A stretch of DNA of 44,709 nt from an uncultured Acidobacteriota bacterium (GTDB lineage Bacteria > Acidobacteriota > Polarisedimenticolia > Polarisedimenticolales > JAIQFR01): contig CALMJU010000065.1 in the NCBI GenBank assembly GCA_937864465.1, positions 1-44,709 of the forward strand, read 5' to 3'. The notes under the pieces are model-generated. The model did no database searches and was not told the DNA's origin. It saw only the letters and a program-made list of their open reading frames with translations. Positions 37,038-44,709 of the stretch are shown piece by piece (the stretch's first letter is position 1; every line of letters starts with the position of its first letter). The position numbers were made by a program, and so were the translations under genes.

Positions 37038-38912
37038 ATGCGGCATCTCGTCGTCGGCACGGCCGGCCACATCGACCACGGCAAGAGCTCGCTCGTCCGG
37101 GCGCTGACCGGGATCGACCCGGATCGCCTCGCGGAGGAGAAGGAGCGCGGGATCACCATCGACCTCGGGTTCGCGGACCTCGACCTCGGGGGGGGCTTCG
37201 TCGCCTCGTTCGTGGACGTTCCAGGACACGAGCGCTTCGTGCGGCACATGGTCGCGGGCGCGGCCGGCGTGGACGCCGTCCTCCTGGTCGTGGCGGCGGA
37301 CGACGGCGTGCGGCCGCAGACGCGCGAGCACCTGGCGATCTGCTCCCTGCTCGGCGTGCGGGACGGCGTGGTCGCCCTGACGAAGACGGACCTCGTGGAG
37401 GCCGATCTCGCCGAGGTCGCCGCCCTCGAGATCCGGGATCTCCTCCGTGGGAGCTTCCTCGCCTCCGCCCCGCTCGTGCGAGTGTCCGCGAGGAGCGGCG
37501 ACGGGATCGAGGCCCTTCGGGGCGCGCTCAAGGATCTCTTCGCCCGGGTGCCCGAGCGGGAGACGACCGGCCTCCCGAGGCTCCCCGTGGACCGCTCGTT
37601 CGTGATGAAAGGCTTCGGCACGGTCGTCACGGGGACCCTGGTTGCCGGAAGGCTGCGGGAAGGCGACGACGTGGAGGTCCTTCCCGGCGGGAAGCGCGGC
37701 CGGATCCGGGGGCTGCAGGTCCACCGCGCGCGCGTTCCGGAGGCGAAGGCCGGACAGCGCACCGCGGTGAACGTCCAGGGGCTGGATCGCGACGACGTGC
37801 CCCGCGGCTCGACCGTCACCGTTCCGAGGGCGCTCCTCTCGACGCGCCGCATCTGGGGGCGTCTCCGCTGGCTGCCCGAGGCGGGCGAGGCCGTGCGCCG
37901 CGGCGGGGAGGTCCGGTTCCACCAGGGGACCTGCGAGCGTGCGGCGAAGGTCCGCGTGCTCGGGGAGCTGCCGGACGGGACGTGCGACGTCGAGCTCCTC
38001 CTCGACGGGGAGACCGTGCTGCTCCCGGGCGATCGGTTCATCCTGCGGAGGCCGGCGCCGGTGGACACCGTCGGAGGCGGGGAGGTTCTGGACATCCGTC
38101 CCCCCTCCCGGCGCGCGAGGCGTCCCGCGCGCGCCTCGGCTCTGGGCTCGGATCCGGACGAGGGAATCCTCGCCCGCCTGGCGCGCGCGGGGCCGGCGGG
38201 CCGGTCGCGGTCCGAGCTCGCCGCGGAGATGGGGCTGACGGCCTCCGATCTCGACGCGCGCGTCGATCGGCTCTCGGCCGCGGGGCTCCTCGTGGCCCGC
38301 TCCGGCCTTCTTGTCGATTCCGAGGCATGGAGATCGGTCGGCGAACGGGTGCAGAGATTGCTGGCGGCGTTCCATGAGGCGGAGCCGCTTCGCCCAGGGA
38401 TGTCGAGGGAGGAGCTCCGCTCGCAGTCGGCTCGGGCGATGCCGCAGGACGTGTGGCGGTCCCTGCTCCAGGACCTCGCCGGAGGCGGGATCCTACGGCT
38501 CGCGGGGGAGAGGGTGGCGCTCGCCTCGCACAGGGTGGTACTGTCGGATGCGGATCTCGTCGTCGCGCGGCGGATCGAGGGGAGGTTCCGGGAGGCCGGG
38601 CTCGATCCTCCCGAGGCGGAGGACGTTCTCCGGGGCGAGGGAGGGGAGAAGGCGGGGCGCATCCTCGACCTCCTGCAGGCGGACGGGCGCCTTGTCCGGA
38701 TCCGCGACGGCCGGTGGTTCCACGCGGACGCGATCGAGGATCTGGTCCGCAAGCTTCGGGGGTTCGCGAGGACGTCGAGGACGATCGACGTCGCCGCCTT
38801 CAAGGATCTCGCGGGGGTGACGAGGAAGAACGCGATCCCGCTGCTCGAGCACCTGGATGCGGAGCGCGTGACGCGGCGCGTCGGCAACGCGAGGGAGATT
38901 CTGGACGCGTGA
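37038..38912 (+). CDS. selB: Selenocysteine-specific elongation factor
   Basis: SelB brings Sec-tRNA(Sec) to UGA codons with a SECIS hairpin. 624 residues: an EF-Tu-like GTPase (G1 GHIDHGKS at 10-17, switch II DVPGHE, G4 TKTD), two beta-barrel domains (about 175-345) and four winged-helix units at the C-terminus (about 370-624) that bind SECIS RNA. The ATG lies 2 nt after the kinase stop. With selA at the left of the window it shows the organism decodes Sec; the tRNA gene selC is not here. Confidence 0.95.
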   Translation: MRHLVVGTAGHIDHGKSSLVRALTGIDPDRLAEEKERGITIDLGFADLDLGGGFVASFVDVPGHERFVRHMVAGAAGVDAVLLVVAADDGVRPQTREHLAICSLLGVRDGVVALTKTDLVEADLAEVAALEIRDLLRGSFLASAPLVRVSARSGDGIEALRGALKDLFARVPERETTGLPRLPVDRSFVMKGFGTVVTGTLVAGRLREGDDVEVLPGGKRGRIRGLQVHRARVPEAKAGQRTAVNVQGLDRDDVPRGSTVTVPRALLSTRRIWGRLRWLPEAGEAVRRGGEVRFHQGTCERAAKVRVLGELPDGTCDVELLLDGETVLLPGDRFILRRPAPVDTVGGGEVLDIRPPSRRARRPARASALGSDPDEGILARLARAGPAGRSRSELAAEMGLTASDLDARVDRLSAAGLLVARSGLLVDSEAWRSVGERVQRLLAAFHEAEPLRPGMSREELRSQSARAMPQDVWRSLLQDLAGGGILRLAGERVALASHRVVLSDADLVVARRIEGRFREAGLDPPEAEDVLRGEGGEKAGRILDLLQADGRLVRIRDGRWFHADAIEDLVRKLRGFARTSRTIDVAAFKDLAGVTRKNAIPLLEHLDAERVTRRVGNAREILDA

Positions 38913-38946
38913 TCGCGGCCTCCGGGCGGGGCCGAGGGGGTCGAAG

Positions 38947-39138
38947 ATGGGTTCGATGGGTTGGCCCGAAATCCTCCTGATCGCTCTGGTGGTCATCCTG
39001 CTGTTCGGGGCGCGGAAGCTGCCCGAGATCGGGCGGGGGCTCGGTGAGGGAATCCGGAGCTTCCGCAACGCGATGAAGGGCGACCAGTCGGGCCAGGGCA
39101 AGAACGGCGGAGGCAGCGCCGGGGGCGACGGCCAGTAG
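38947..39138 (+). CDS. tatA: Twin-arginine translocase subunit TatA
   Basis: 63 residues: one N-terminal transmembrane segment ([20 protein letters not shown]) followed by the amphipathic helix with [18 protein letters not shown] and a Gly-, Asn-, Gln-rich tail. The FGARKLPE hinge is typical of TatA. An internal ATG at codon 4 is an alternative start. TatA oligomers form the Tat export pore with TatC; no tatC is in this window. The stop TAG shares its last base with the GTG start of the next gene. Confidence 0.93.
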   Translation: MGSMGWPEILLIALVVILLFGARKLPEIGRGLGEGIRSFRNAMKGDQSGQGKNGGGSAGGDGQ

Positions 39139-40895
39139 TGCCCCGGCCGGCGGGGCGCGCAGCGCGAGACCTGCTCGCGCGCCGGAAGGATGCGGCGAAC
39201 CGCCTTCGCCGCGAGGTCCTCGGCGCCGACGGATCGCTCGGGCATCCGTATTTCCGGGCGCTCGAGCGGAGGCTCGCGCAGGAGAGGCCCCGGCGGGTCC
39301 CCCTCGATCGAATCTTCCGGAAGTGCCTGGCGGCGAGACTGGTCTACGTCGGCGACTTCCATGCCGTCCCGGCCTGCCAGGAGTTCGCGGCCGATCTCCT
39401 CGCGCGGCTCCGGGCGGCGGGGCCCGTCGCGCTGGGCGTGGAGTTCGTGTACGCGCGCCAGCAGGGTGTTCTGGACCGACGCCAATCGGGCGGCATGGAC
39501 GACGCGTCGTTTCTTCGCCGCATCCACTACCGGGAGGAGTGGGGTTATCCGTGGCGCGGTTACGGGGAGATGCTCGACCGCGCCAGGGAACTTGCCGTTC
39601 CCGTCGTCGCCCTCGATTCTCCGCCGAGAGCCGGCTTCGAGGGGCTCGCGCGGAGGGACGAGCACGTGGCCCGCAGGATCGCGGCGCGCCTCTGCTCCTC
39701 GCCGGGCGAGCGGCTCCTCGTCTTGATCGGGGAGTCGCACCTCGCGCCGGGCCACCTCCCGGCCAGTGTGGGCCGCAGGCTGTCGAGGCTCGGGAGCGGG
39801 GTCGAGGCCGTGACGGTCTTCCAGTCTCCCGATGCTCCCTACTGGCGCCTGCTGGCCGCGCGCGACGAGCCCCCCGAGGCCGCCGCGCTCGGCTCGGGCG
39901 CGTTCGCCGTCTTCCACACGCCGCCGATCGCGAAGTACGAGGCCTACCGGCAGGTGCTCGAGCGCTGGCGCGAGGACGTTCCCCCGGACGAGGAAGTGGA
40001 TCTGACGCCGGCCGTCCACCACCTCGTGGGAGTGCTGCTCGGATGGCTCGGGATCGACCCGGAGCGGCATCGAATCCGCCATCGCGGCGGCTGGGCGGAG
40101 GATCTCGCGGACGCCTTCCCCGAGGTCTACAGCGGTCCCGAGGCCAAGGCGCTTCTCGGCCCGATCCTCGCCGAGCACGGGTCATCCGCGGCCGAGTCGC
40201 GCGAGGCGCGATCGGCGCTCGAGGCGAGAGGGGCGCTCTACGAGCCGCGCTCGAACACCGTCTTCCTCCTGCGCTATCTCCCCGGGCGCGCGGCGGGCGA
40301 AGGGGCCCGGTTCCTTCGCGCCGCGCTGTCCGGGCGCCTCTTCTCCGCCGCAGAGGAGCCGGCGGCCGGACCGGTGGAGCGCGCCTACGCCGCCGCTTAC
40401 GAGGAAGGGCTCGCCTATCTGGGCTCCCTTCTCGTGGACCCCGCAGGCGACTACCTCCTTCCGGACGACCGCCGCGCGCTGGCGGCCGCAGGGGGACGGA
40501 GCGCGCCGCGCGGAGGAACCGCTTGGGCCCTGCGCGACCGCTGGCTCGCGGCCCACCTCCGGTTCGAGGCCGGCGGGTCCTGGACCGTTCCCGAGGAGAT
40601 TGCGGGGTATCTGCGAGGGGCGCGCGGCGTGCGGCGCGCTCTCGCCCGCGACCTCGGCCATCGCCTCGGGTGGGCGCTTTTCGAGCGCGTCCGGCGCGGC
40701 GACCTGGGTGAACGGGAGCTGCGCTCGCTGTTCTCGCGTCCCCTGGCGCCCGCGCGATCCTCGCGCGCGGTCGTCGGCTTGCTGCGAGGAGACCGGGGGC
40801 CGTCGGAAGAAAAACCGGGGCCGCGCCCGGCAGCGCGGCCCCGAGTGGCTGGGAGGGGGAGGTGGGTTAAGGAGTCGTCCCGTCCCAGAAAATGA
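39138..40895 (+). CDS. ChaN-like (haem-binding uptake/Tiki fold) protein with long C-terminus
   Basis: 585 residues. The N-terminal half (about 60-270) resembles the ChaN/Tiki superfamily, with LVYVGDFHAVPACQEFAADL, a later ALGVEFVY block, and LIGESHLAPGHLP. ChaN members bind haem or act as metal-dependent esterases/proteases; the function here is inferred. The C-terminal half has no family I recognise. No signal peptide is seen, although many ChaN proteins are lipoproteins. The GTG start overlaps the tatA stop. The last 35 residues read through a hairpin that serves the convergent gene as terminator, so this end is oddly basic and repetitive. Confidence 0.68.
   Translation: MPRPAGRAARDLLARRKDAANRLRREVLGADGSLGHPYFRALERRLAQERPRRVPLDRIFRKCLAARLVYVGDFHAVPACQEFAADLLARLRAAGPVALGVEFVYARQQGVLDRRQSGGMDDASFLRRIHYREEWGYPWRGYGEMLDRARELAVPVVALDSPPRAGFEGLARRDEHVARRIAARLCSSPGERLLVLIGESHLAPGHLPASVGRRLSRLGSGVEAVTVFQSPDAPYWRLLAARDEPPEAAALGSGAFAVFHTPPIAKYEAYRQVLERWREDVPPDEEVDLTPAVHHLVGVLLGWLGIDPERHRIRHRGGWAEDLADAFPEVYSGPEAKALLGPILAEHGSSAAESREARSALEARGALYEPRSNTVFLLRYLPGRAAGEGARFLRAALSGRLFSAAEEPAAGPVERAYAAAYEEGLAYLGSLLVDPAGDYLLPDDRRALAAAGGRSAPRGGTAWALRDRWLAAHLRFEAGGSWTVPEEIAGYLRGARGVRRALARDLGHRLGWALFERVRRGDLGERELRSLFSRPLAPARSSRAVVGLLRGDRGPSEEKPGPRPAARPRVAGRGRWVKESSRPRK
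40805..40843 (-). terminator. Rho-independent terminator of the subtilase gene
   Basis: CGGGGCCGCGC (40816-40826) pairs with GCGCGGCCCCG (40833-40843) around a 6-nt loop. On the minus strand the stem is followed by a T-rich run (GTTTTTCTT), the classical arrangement. It lies 90 nt after the subtilase stop and inside the end of the convergent ChaN-like gene. Confidence 0.8.
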
Positions 40896-40932
40896 GGTTG
40901 GTGCGCATCGTCGTCACCGTTGCCTCTTCCGT

Positions 40933-42564
40933 TCAGTCGCCGATGCCGAGGATCGAGTCGCCCCAGATCGCAATGTCGCCCCAGATCGCGATATCGCCCC
41001 AGAGTGCGGTGTCGCCCCAGATCGCGATATCGCCCCAGAGCGCGGTATCGCCCCAGAGTGCGGTGTCGCCCCAGAGCGCCGTGTCGCCCCAGATCGCGAT
41101 GTCGCCCCAGATCGCGATATCGCCCCAGAGTGCGGTGTCGCCCCAGAGTGCGGTGTCGCCCCACAGGGCCTGATCGCCGGAGAGGGCCTGGTCACCCCAG
41201 ATCGCAATCGTGAGCGGGGACGGCTGGATCAGGATGTACATGCCGGCGCTGTCTCTGCGCAGGACGATCGGGCTGGCGGCCGTGCGACGGGTCGGTCGGA
41301 ACGAATCCCCGAGGGCAAGCGCGCGAACGAGGTTCATGCGCCCGGCCCCCACGGCGAACACGTCGTCGCCCTCCACCTTTTCCGCGGAGAGCATGAGGAC
41401 GAGCTTCACCTGGTCGGGAGTCATCTCGGGCTTGCGCTCCAGCAGGATCGCCGCCGCGCCGGACGCGACGCCGGCCGCCATGCTGCTGCCGGAGAGCTCG
41501 ATGCGGTCTCCGTCGATCACCCGGTCCGGGAAGAGATCCGCCACCGCGGAATCGGGCGAGAGACAGGAGACGATCCGGTTCCCGGGGGCGGAGAGGTCCG
41601 GCTTCAGCACGTGATCGCCGAACGAGGGTCCCCGGCTGCTGTAGGTCGTCGCGATGTCGTCGCCGCGGTCGGCCGTGTTCAGGTCGTTGATCGCACCGAT
41701 CGTCAGGACGTAGGGATCGTTCCCGGGAGAGTTGATCGTCATGTAGCCGTCCCGTCCCCGGTTGCCGGCGGAGGTGACGACGAGGAGCCCGGCGGCCCAC
41801 GCGCGCTCCACCTCTCTCGTCAGCGGGTCGGAGCGCCAGCTCTCGTAGACGGGGTGCCCGAGGGAGAGGTTGAGGATCCGGATGCCGTACTGCTCCCGGT
41901 TCTCGATCGCCCATTCGACCGCCTCGATGACGTCGCTCGTGTAGCCTCCCCCGTTGCCGTCGAGCACCCGGAGGGAGACGAACGTCGCTTCGGGGGCCAC
42001 ACCGCGGACGGACCCTTCGGCGCCGGAGCCGCCTATGATTCCCGCGACGTGTGTCCCGTGCCCGAAGTCGTCGGGCCCGGCGGCCGACTCCGTGAAATCC
42101 ACGGCGGCGAGAATCCGCTCGGCCGGGAGCGCCGGTCCCGGTGCGATCCCGGAATCCACCACGGCGACCGTGATGCCGCGGCCGGTGTGGCCGAGATTGG
42201 TCTCGACCAGGTCCGCTCCGATCGTCGGCACGGCCACGTCCATGGTTCCCACGACCCGCCGGTCCGGCGAGACCGAGAGCACGCGGTCGTCGGAGACGAT
42301 CTCGAGCAGGCGCTCCGCGGTCATGGTGCCGGCGAACGCGTGGATCCCCTCGAAGTCGCGTCGAACGACCCCGTTCGGACCCGCGAGCCCGACGATCTCT
42401 TCGTCGGTGGTGCCGGGCCGGTACGTGACGATGACCCGGAAGTCGCCGATCGCTCCGTCCAGGTCGAGATCCGGGGCCACCTTCCCGTAGCCCGCGCTCC
42501 ACGCCGGCGCCGAAACCGCAGCCGCCACCAGCAGGATCCAAAGAACCCGCGTCGCTCGCCTCAT
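40933..42564 (-). CDS. Secreted S8 subtilisin-like protease with WGD hexapeptide repeats
   Basis: 543 residues. A signal peptide (about 1-24) and an inhibitor-like propeptide (about 40-105) precede the S8 domain with Asp137 (VAVVDSGIAP), His169 (DFGHGTHVAG), oxyanion Asn268 and Ser361 (LSGSSMAAGVASG). After a linker the C-terminus has 14 tandem six-residue units, xAxWGD, at 453-536, in two flavours (T-A-L and I-A-I). GAGGA stands 8 nt before the ATG; the longer form upstream is less likely. The protease should act outside the cytoplasm. Its terminator is at 40805-40843. Confidence 0.93.
   Translation of the reverse strand: MRRATRVLWILLVAAAVSAPAWSAGYGKVAPDLDLDGAIGDFRVIVTYRPGTTDEEIVGLAGPNGVVRRDFEGIHAFAGTMTAERLLEIVSDDRVLSVSPDRRVVGTMDVAVPTIGADLVETNLGHTGRGITVAVVDSGIAPGPALPAERILAAVDFTESAAGPDDFGHGTHVAGIIGGSGAEGSVRGVAPEATFVSLRVLDGNGGGYTSDVIEAVEWAIENREQYGIRILNLSLGHPVYESWRSDPLTREVERAWAAGLLVVTSAGNRGRDGYMTINSPGNDPYVLTIGAINDLNTADRGDDIATTYSSRGPSFGDHVLKPDLSAPGNRIVSCLSPDSAVADLFPDRVIDGDRIELSGSSMAAGVASGAAAILLERKPEMTPDQVKLVLMLSAEKVEGDDVFAVGAGRMNLVRALALGDSFRPTRRTAASPIVLRRDSAGMYILIQPSPLTIAIWGDQALSGDQALWGDTALWGDTALWGDIAIWGDIAIWGDTALWGDTALWGDTALWGDIAIWGDTALWGDIAIWGDIAIWGDSILGIGD
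40957..41208 (-). repeat. 18-bp tandem repeat, 14 copies, in the subtilase C-terminus
   Basis: Fourteen in-frame 18-nt units encode the hexapeptide xAxWGD. Two DNA subtypes alternate irregularly. Such arrays can change copy number by slippage or recombination while keeping the reading frame. Confidence 0.9.
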
Positions 42565-42918
42565 GGCTCTGTCCTCCCCCGAGGTTGCTCGCTCGCTTGC
42601 CTGTCGCTGTTTCATGGCGGCTTACGAAACAGCAATTCGTGCACCGTCGTGGGGCGGAGCATCCGGTTTTCGAGGAATCTCTTGTTTTTGTTGCACTTAG
42701 AACCGTTCTGCGAACGGGTGGGAGAGGGCCGAGGGCTCGAGTTCGGGTCTCAGGGTGAGACGCGCGCGGCGGTGTTCCTGTTGTAATCCGTTAGAACCAA
42801 ACGACTTGACTTCAACCCGGGCGCATGATTCCCGCGCATCTCGGGCTGAGACGGCCTTCTCGGCTTCCTCCGGCCTCGAGCCTCGGACGGAGCAGCGGAT
42901 CTCGCCGTCGGGGTCGGG
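42565..42918. other. Intergenic region between the subtilase and HD-GYP genes
   Basis: No gene was found. The base composition is lower in GC than the flanks. A short hairpin (CCGTTC/GAACGG with a 3-nt loop) is at 42703-42717. I found no promoter with good spacing for the minus-strand subtilase, although one must lie here or be read from upstream. Confidence 0.4.
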
Positions 42919-44709
42919 CTAGACGACGTCGGGGATCACGGAGTCGGCCGGCGCCTGGCGCTCGGAGGGGGAGGGAAACGCTCTCGCCACCCCGTCCTCG
43001 GGATGGAGACGCTTCTCGATCGCGTCCAGCATCTGCTCCGTGGTCGATCCGTCGAACGGGAAGCACGCGAACGCGACCTGAAGGTCGATCGGCCGAGAAA
43101 TTCCGAAACGAGCTTCGACGGGACCCGCGAGAGCGTCGGCGAGGATCGCCTGGGCTCGCCGTTCCAGGGCGGCGGGGGTCCCGAGCGACGTAAGGATCAA
43201 GAACAGGTTCCCGCCGAAGCGGACGAGCGTCTCTCCCGGCCGGCTCGCGGCGGCGAGCCTCCTGGCCGCCTGCGCCAGGACCCGCGCGGAGGCCGTCGGA
43301 CCGAGCGTGTCGTGGACGTCGTCGAGCACGGCGAGACGCAGGCCGATCACGCCGAAGGCGGAGCCGTCCCTGGAGGCGCGGTCGATCCGGTATCCGGACT
43401 CGACGAAGAAGAAGCGAGAGTTCGGGACGCCCGTCACGGGATCGGTCAGGCTCTCCGCAGGGGAGCGAGCGTCGAGGGAGCCGGCGATCGCGCGCGCGAC
43501 GAAGCCGGCGGCGGTCTCGACGAGGCGCGCCTCGCCGGCGCCGTAGGCGCGGTCGCTCGTGTGGTAGAGGGCGAGGACTCCCAGATCCTCGAAGCCGGTG
43601 ACGAGCGGCGTCACGATCGTGGAACGGAGATCGCGGACCTCCGGGTCGTCGCTCATGTCCTCGAGGTCCGACCGCGAGCCGTCGCGTTCGAGCGGGCGCA
43701 CGTGGGCGCTCCCGGCATACGTGCGCCGGTACAGCGCGGACCACCCGGCAAGCCGGTCGCCGACGGGGATCACGAGTCCCCTGAGCCTCGCGGCGCCTTG
43801 GCCGGTCGTGAAGCGTGCGACGAGGTGTTCCCTCTCCCGGTCGTACAGGTAGACGACCAGGCTCCGGTGGGGGACCAGACGCTCGATCCTCGCGGCCAGC
43901 AACGTCAGGTTCTCCTCGAGATCGAGATGGCGTCCCACCGCGCGCGCCAGCTCCTGCAGCGCCAGCGCCTCGGCGCGCCTCGCCTCGCCGATTGCGGGGG
44001 GAACGTCGCCCGGCGTGTCGGGCCGGGGCTCCCTGCTCGCGCGCTCCCCCGCAACGGCGGTCCGGCTCCCCGTGGCCCCGCATTCGCGGCGCACGGCGAG
44101 CGCGATCTCGGGGTCGGCGAGGAAGATCCGCACGACCGCGGGGTCGAACATGTTGCCGGACTCCCTCCGCAGGAACTCGAGGGCCTCCTCGGCGGGAAGG
44201 GCTTTCCGGTAGGGGCGGTCGGACGTCAGCGCGTCGAAGCAGTCCGCCACGGACAGCACGCGCGCGCCGATCGGAATCGCTTCGCCGGAGAGCGCATCGG
44301 GGTACCCCTTCCCGTCCCACCGCTCGTGGTGATGCCGGACGATCGGGGCGAGGGGGAAGGGGAAGGGCACCGCGGCCAGGATCTCCGCCCCGACGCCGGG
44401 GTGGACCTTCATCTTCTCGTACTCATCGGGGGTGAGGCGTCCCGGCTTCGTGAGAATGTGTTCCGGAACGGCGATCTTCCCGATGTCGTGCAGGAGCGAC
44501 GCGGCCTCGAGCGCCTTCATCTCCGCGGGCGGGAGACCGAGGGCGCGGCCGGTCGCCGCACAGAAGACCTGGACGCGGCGGAGATGGTCCTCGGTGTTCT
44601 CGTCCTTCGCCTCGATGGCGAGGGCGAGCGCCTCGGTGACCGCCCTGTAATGCTCCGCGGTCTCTTGCGAATGGCGTTTCTCCTCCTCCGCCTGTCTCGC
44701 TCGCGCCCG
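42919..44709 (-). CDS. HD-GYP phosphodiesterase with GAF and degenerate GGDEF domains (5' part cut off)
   Basis: The frame is open to the right edge, so the N-terminus is missing; 596 residues are visible. First comes an HD-GYP domain (HDIGKIAVPEHILTKPGRLT and HHHERWDGKGYP, all ligands present), which hydrolyses cyclic di-GMP. Then a GAF domain (about 250-400), and a GGDEF-like domain near the end in which the active site is GGNLF instead of GGDEF, so it is probably catalytically dead and could bind GTP or c-di-GMP. The visible beginning (EEEKRHSQETAEHYRAVTEA) looks like a linker helix from another sensor domain. Confidence 0.9.
   Translation of the reverse strand, partial: RARARQAEEEKRHSQETAEHYRAVTEALALAIEAKDENTEDHLRRVQVFCAATGRALGLPPAEMKALEAASLLHDIGKIAVPEHILTKPGRLTPDEYEKMKVHPGVGAEILAAVPFPFPLAPIVRHHHERWDGKGYPDALSGEAIPIGARVLSVADCFDALTSDRPYRKALPAEEALEFLRRESGNMFDPAVVRIFLADPEIALAVRRECGATGSRTAVAGERASREPRPDTPGDVPPAIGEARRAEALALQELARAVGRHLDLEENLTLLAARIERLVPHRSLVVYLYDREREHLVARFTTGQGAARLRGLVIPVGDRLAGWSALYRRTYAGSAHVRPLERDGSRSDLEDMSDDPEVRDLRSTIVTPLVTGFEDLGVLALYHTSDRAYGAGEARLVETAAGFVARAIAGSLDARSPAESLTDPVTGVPNSRFFFVESGYRIDRASRDGSAFGVIGLRLAVLDDVHDTLGPTASARVLAQAARRLAAASRPGETLVRFGGNLFLILTSLGTPAALERRAQAILADALAGPVEARFGISRPIDLQVAFACFPFDGSTTEQMLDAIEKRLHPEDGVARAFPSPSERQAPADSVIPDVV

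Noticed and set aside
34628-38887. A 1419-codon minus-strand open frame opposite the kinase and selB
   Set aside because: Composition is Arg/Ser/Pro-rich as expected from the antisense of high-GC codons. Both plus-strand genes have complete domain sets.
40957-41208. A CRISPR-like array because of short regular repeats
   Set aside because: The 18-bp units are contiguous without spacers, are in the reading frame of the subtilase and encode a hexapeptide; no cas genes are near.

Overview
The window is a strongly GC-rich bacterial chromosome segment with short intergenic gaps, many 4-nt ATGA/GTGA gene overlaps, frequent GTG and TTG starts and six tRNAs with encoded CCA. The MXAN_5187-type gene, the selenocysteine genes (selA, selB), the tRNA cluster ahead of tig-clpP-clpX-lon and the style of the secreted proteins suggest Acidobacteriota or a nearby deep group (Myxococcota-like). 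This is inference, since no rRNA or other phylogenetic marker was tested.

Layout. 1-3.3 kb: a cut-off secreted protein and an MXAN_5187_C protein on the minus strand, selA on plus, and a YchF-like GTPase on minus. 3.4-4.1 kb: a tRNA cluster (Pro, Arg, Arg, His, Arg, Lys) behind a good sigma-70 promoter. 4.2-14.0 kb: a plus-strand housekeeping run for protein quality control and for ending transcription and translation (tig, clpP, clpX, lon, engB, rho, rpmE, prfA, prmC). 14.0-17.7 kb: a minus-strand accessory module, an XRE-TPR regulator followed by two secreted proteins; the regulator's putative promoter carries an 11-G tract. 17.8-18.2 kb: a gene-poor stretch with a hairpin and a possible transposase remnant.

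18.2-21.5 kb: the most unusual part. A secreted precursor ends in ten cysteines spaced almost exactly every four residues. It is followed by a strong hairpin and then by three overlapping genes: a membrane-anchored thioredoxin, an ABC ATPase and an ABC permease. The cysteines can be paired as a symmetric five-rung ladder on a helical hairpin. The block has looser codon use (including TTA) than its neighbours, which suggests transfer. I read it as a possible disulfide-stapled peptide (bacteriocin-like) production, export or immunity system.

21.5-31.0 kb: a TPR membrane protein, pta and a divergent Hfq-like Sm protein on plus; a sirtuin-larC-metG overlapping operon on minus; then a plus-strand chain trx-ccdA-tlpA-ddl-HNH in which every junction overlaps or nearly so. 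The first three genes form a cytoplasm-to-periplasm reducing relay. 31.0-44.7 kb: a receiver-less sigma-54 activator (minus), a small membrane protein, a rhomboid protease, a group-2 sigma factor with a near-consensus promoter and long leader, a hybrid histidine kinase, selB, tatA, a ChaN-like protein, a secreted subtilase with 14 hexapeptide WGD repeats (minus), and a cut-off HD-GYP/GAF/degenerate-GGDEF protein (minus). selA and selB are both present, so the organism should make selenoproteins, but no tRNA-Sec gene is visible here.
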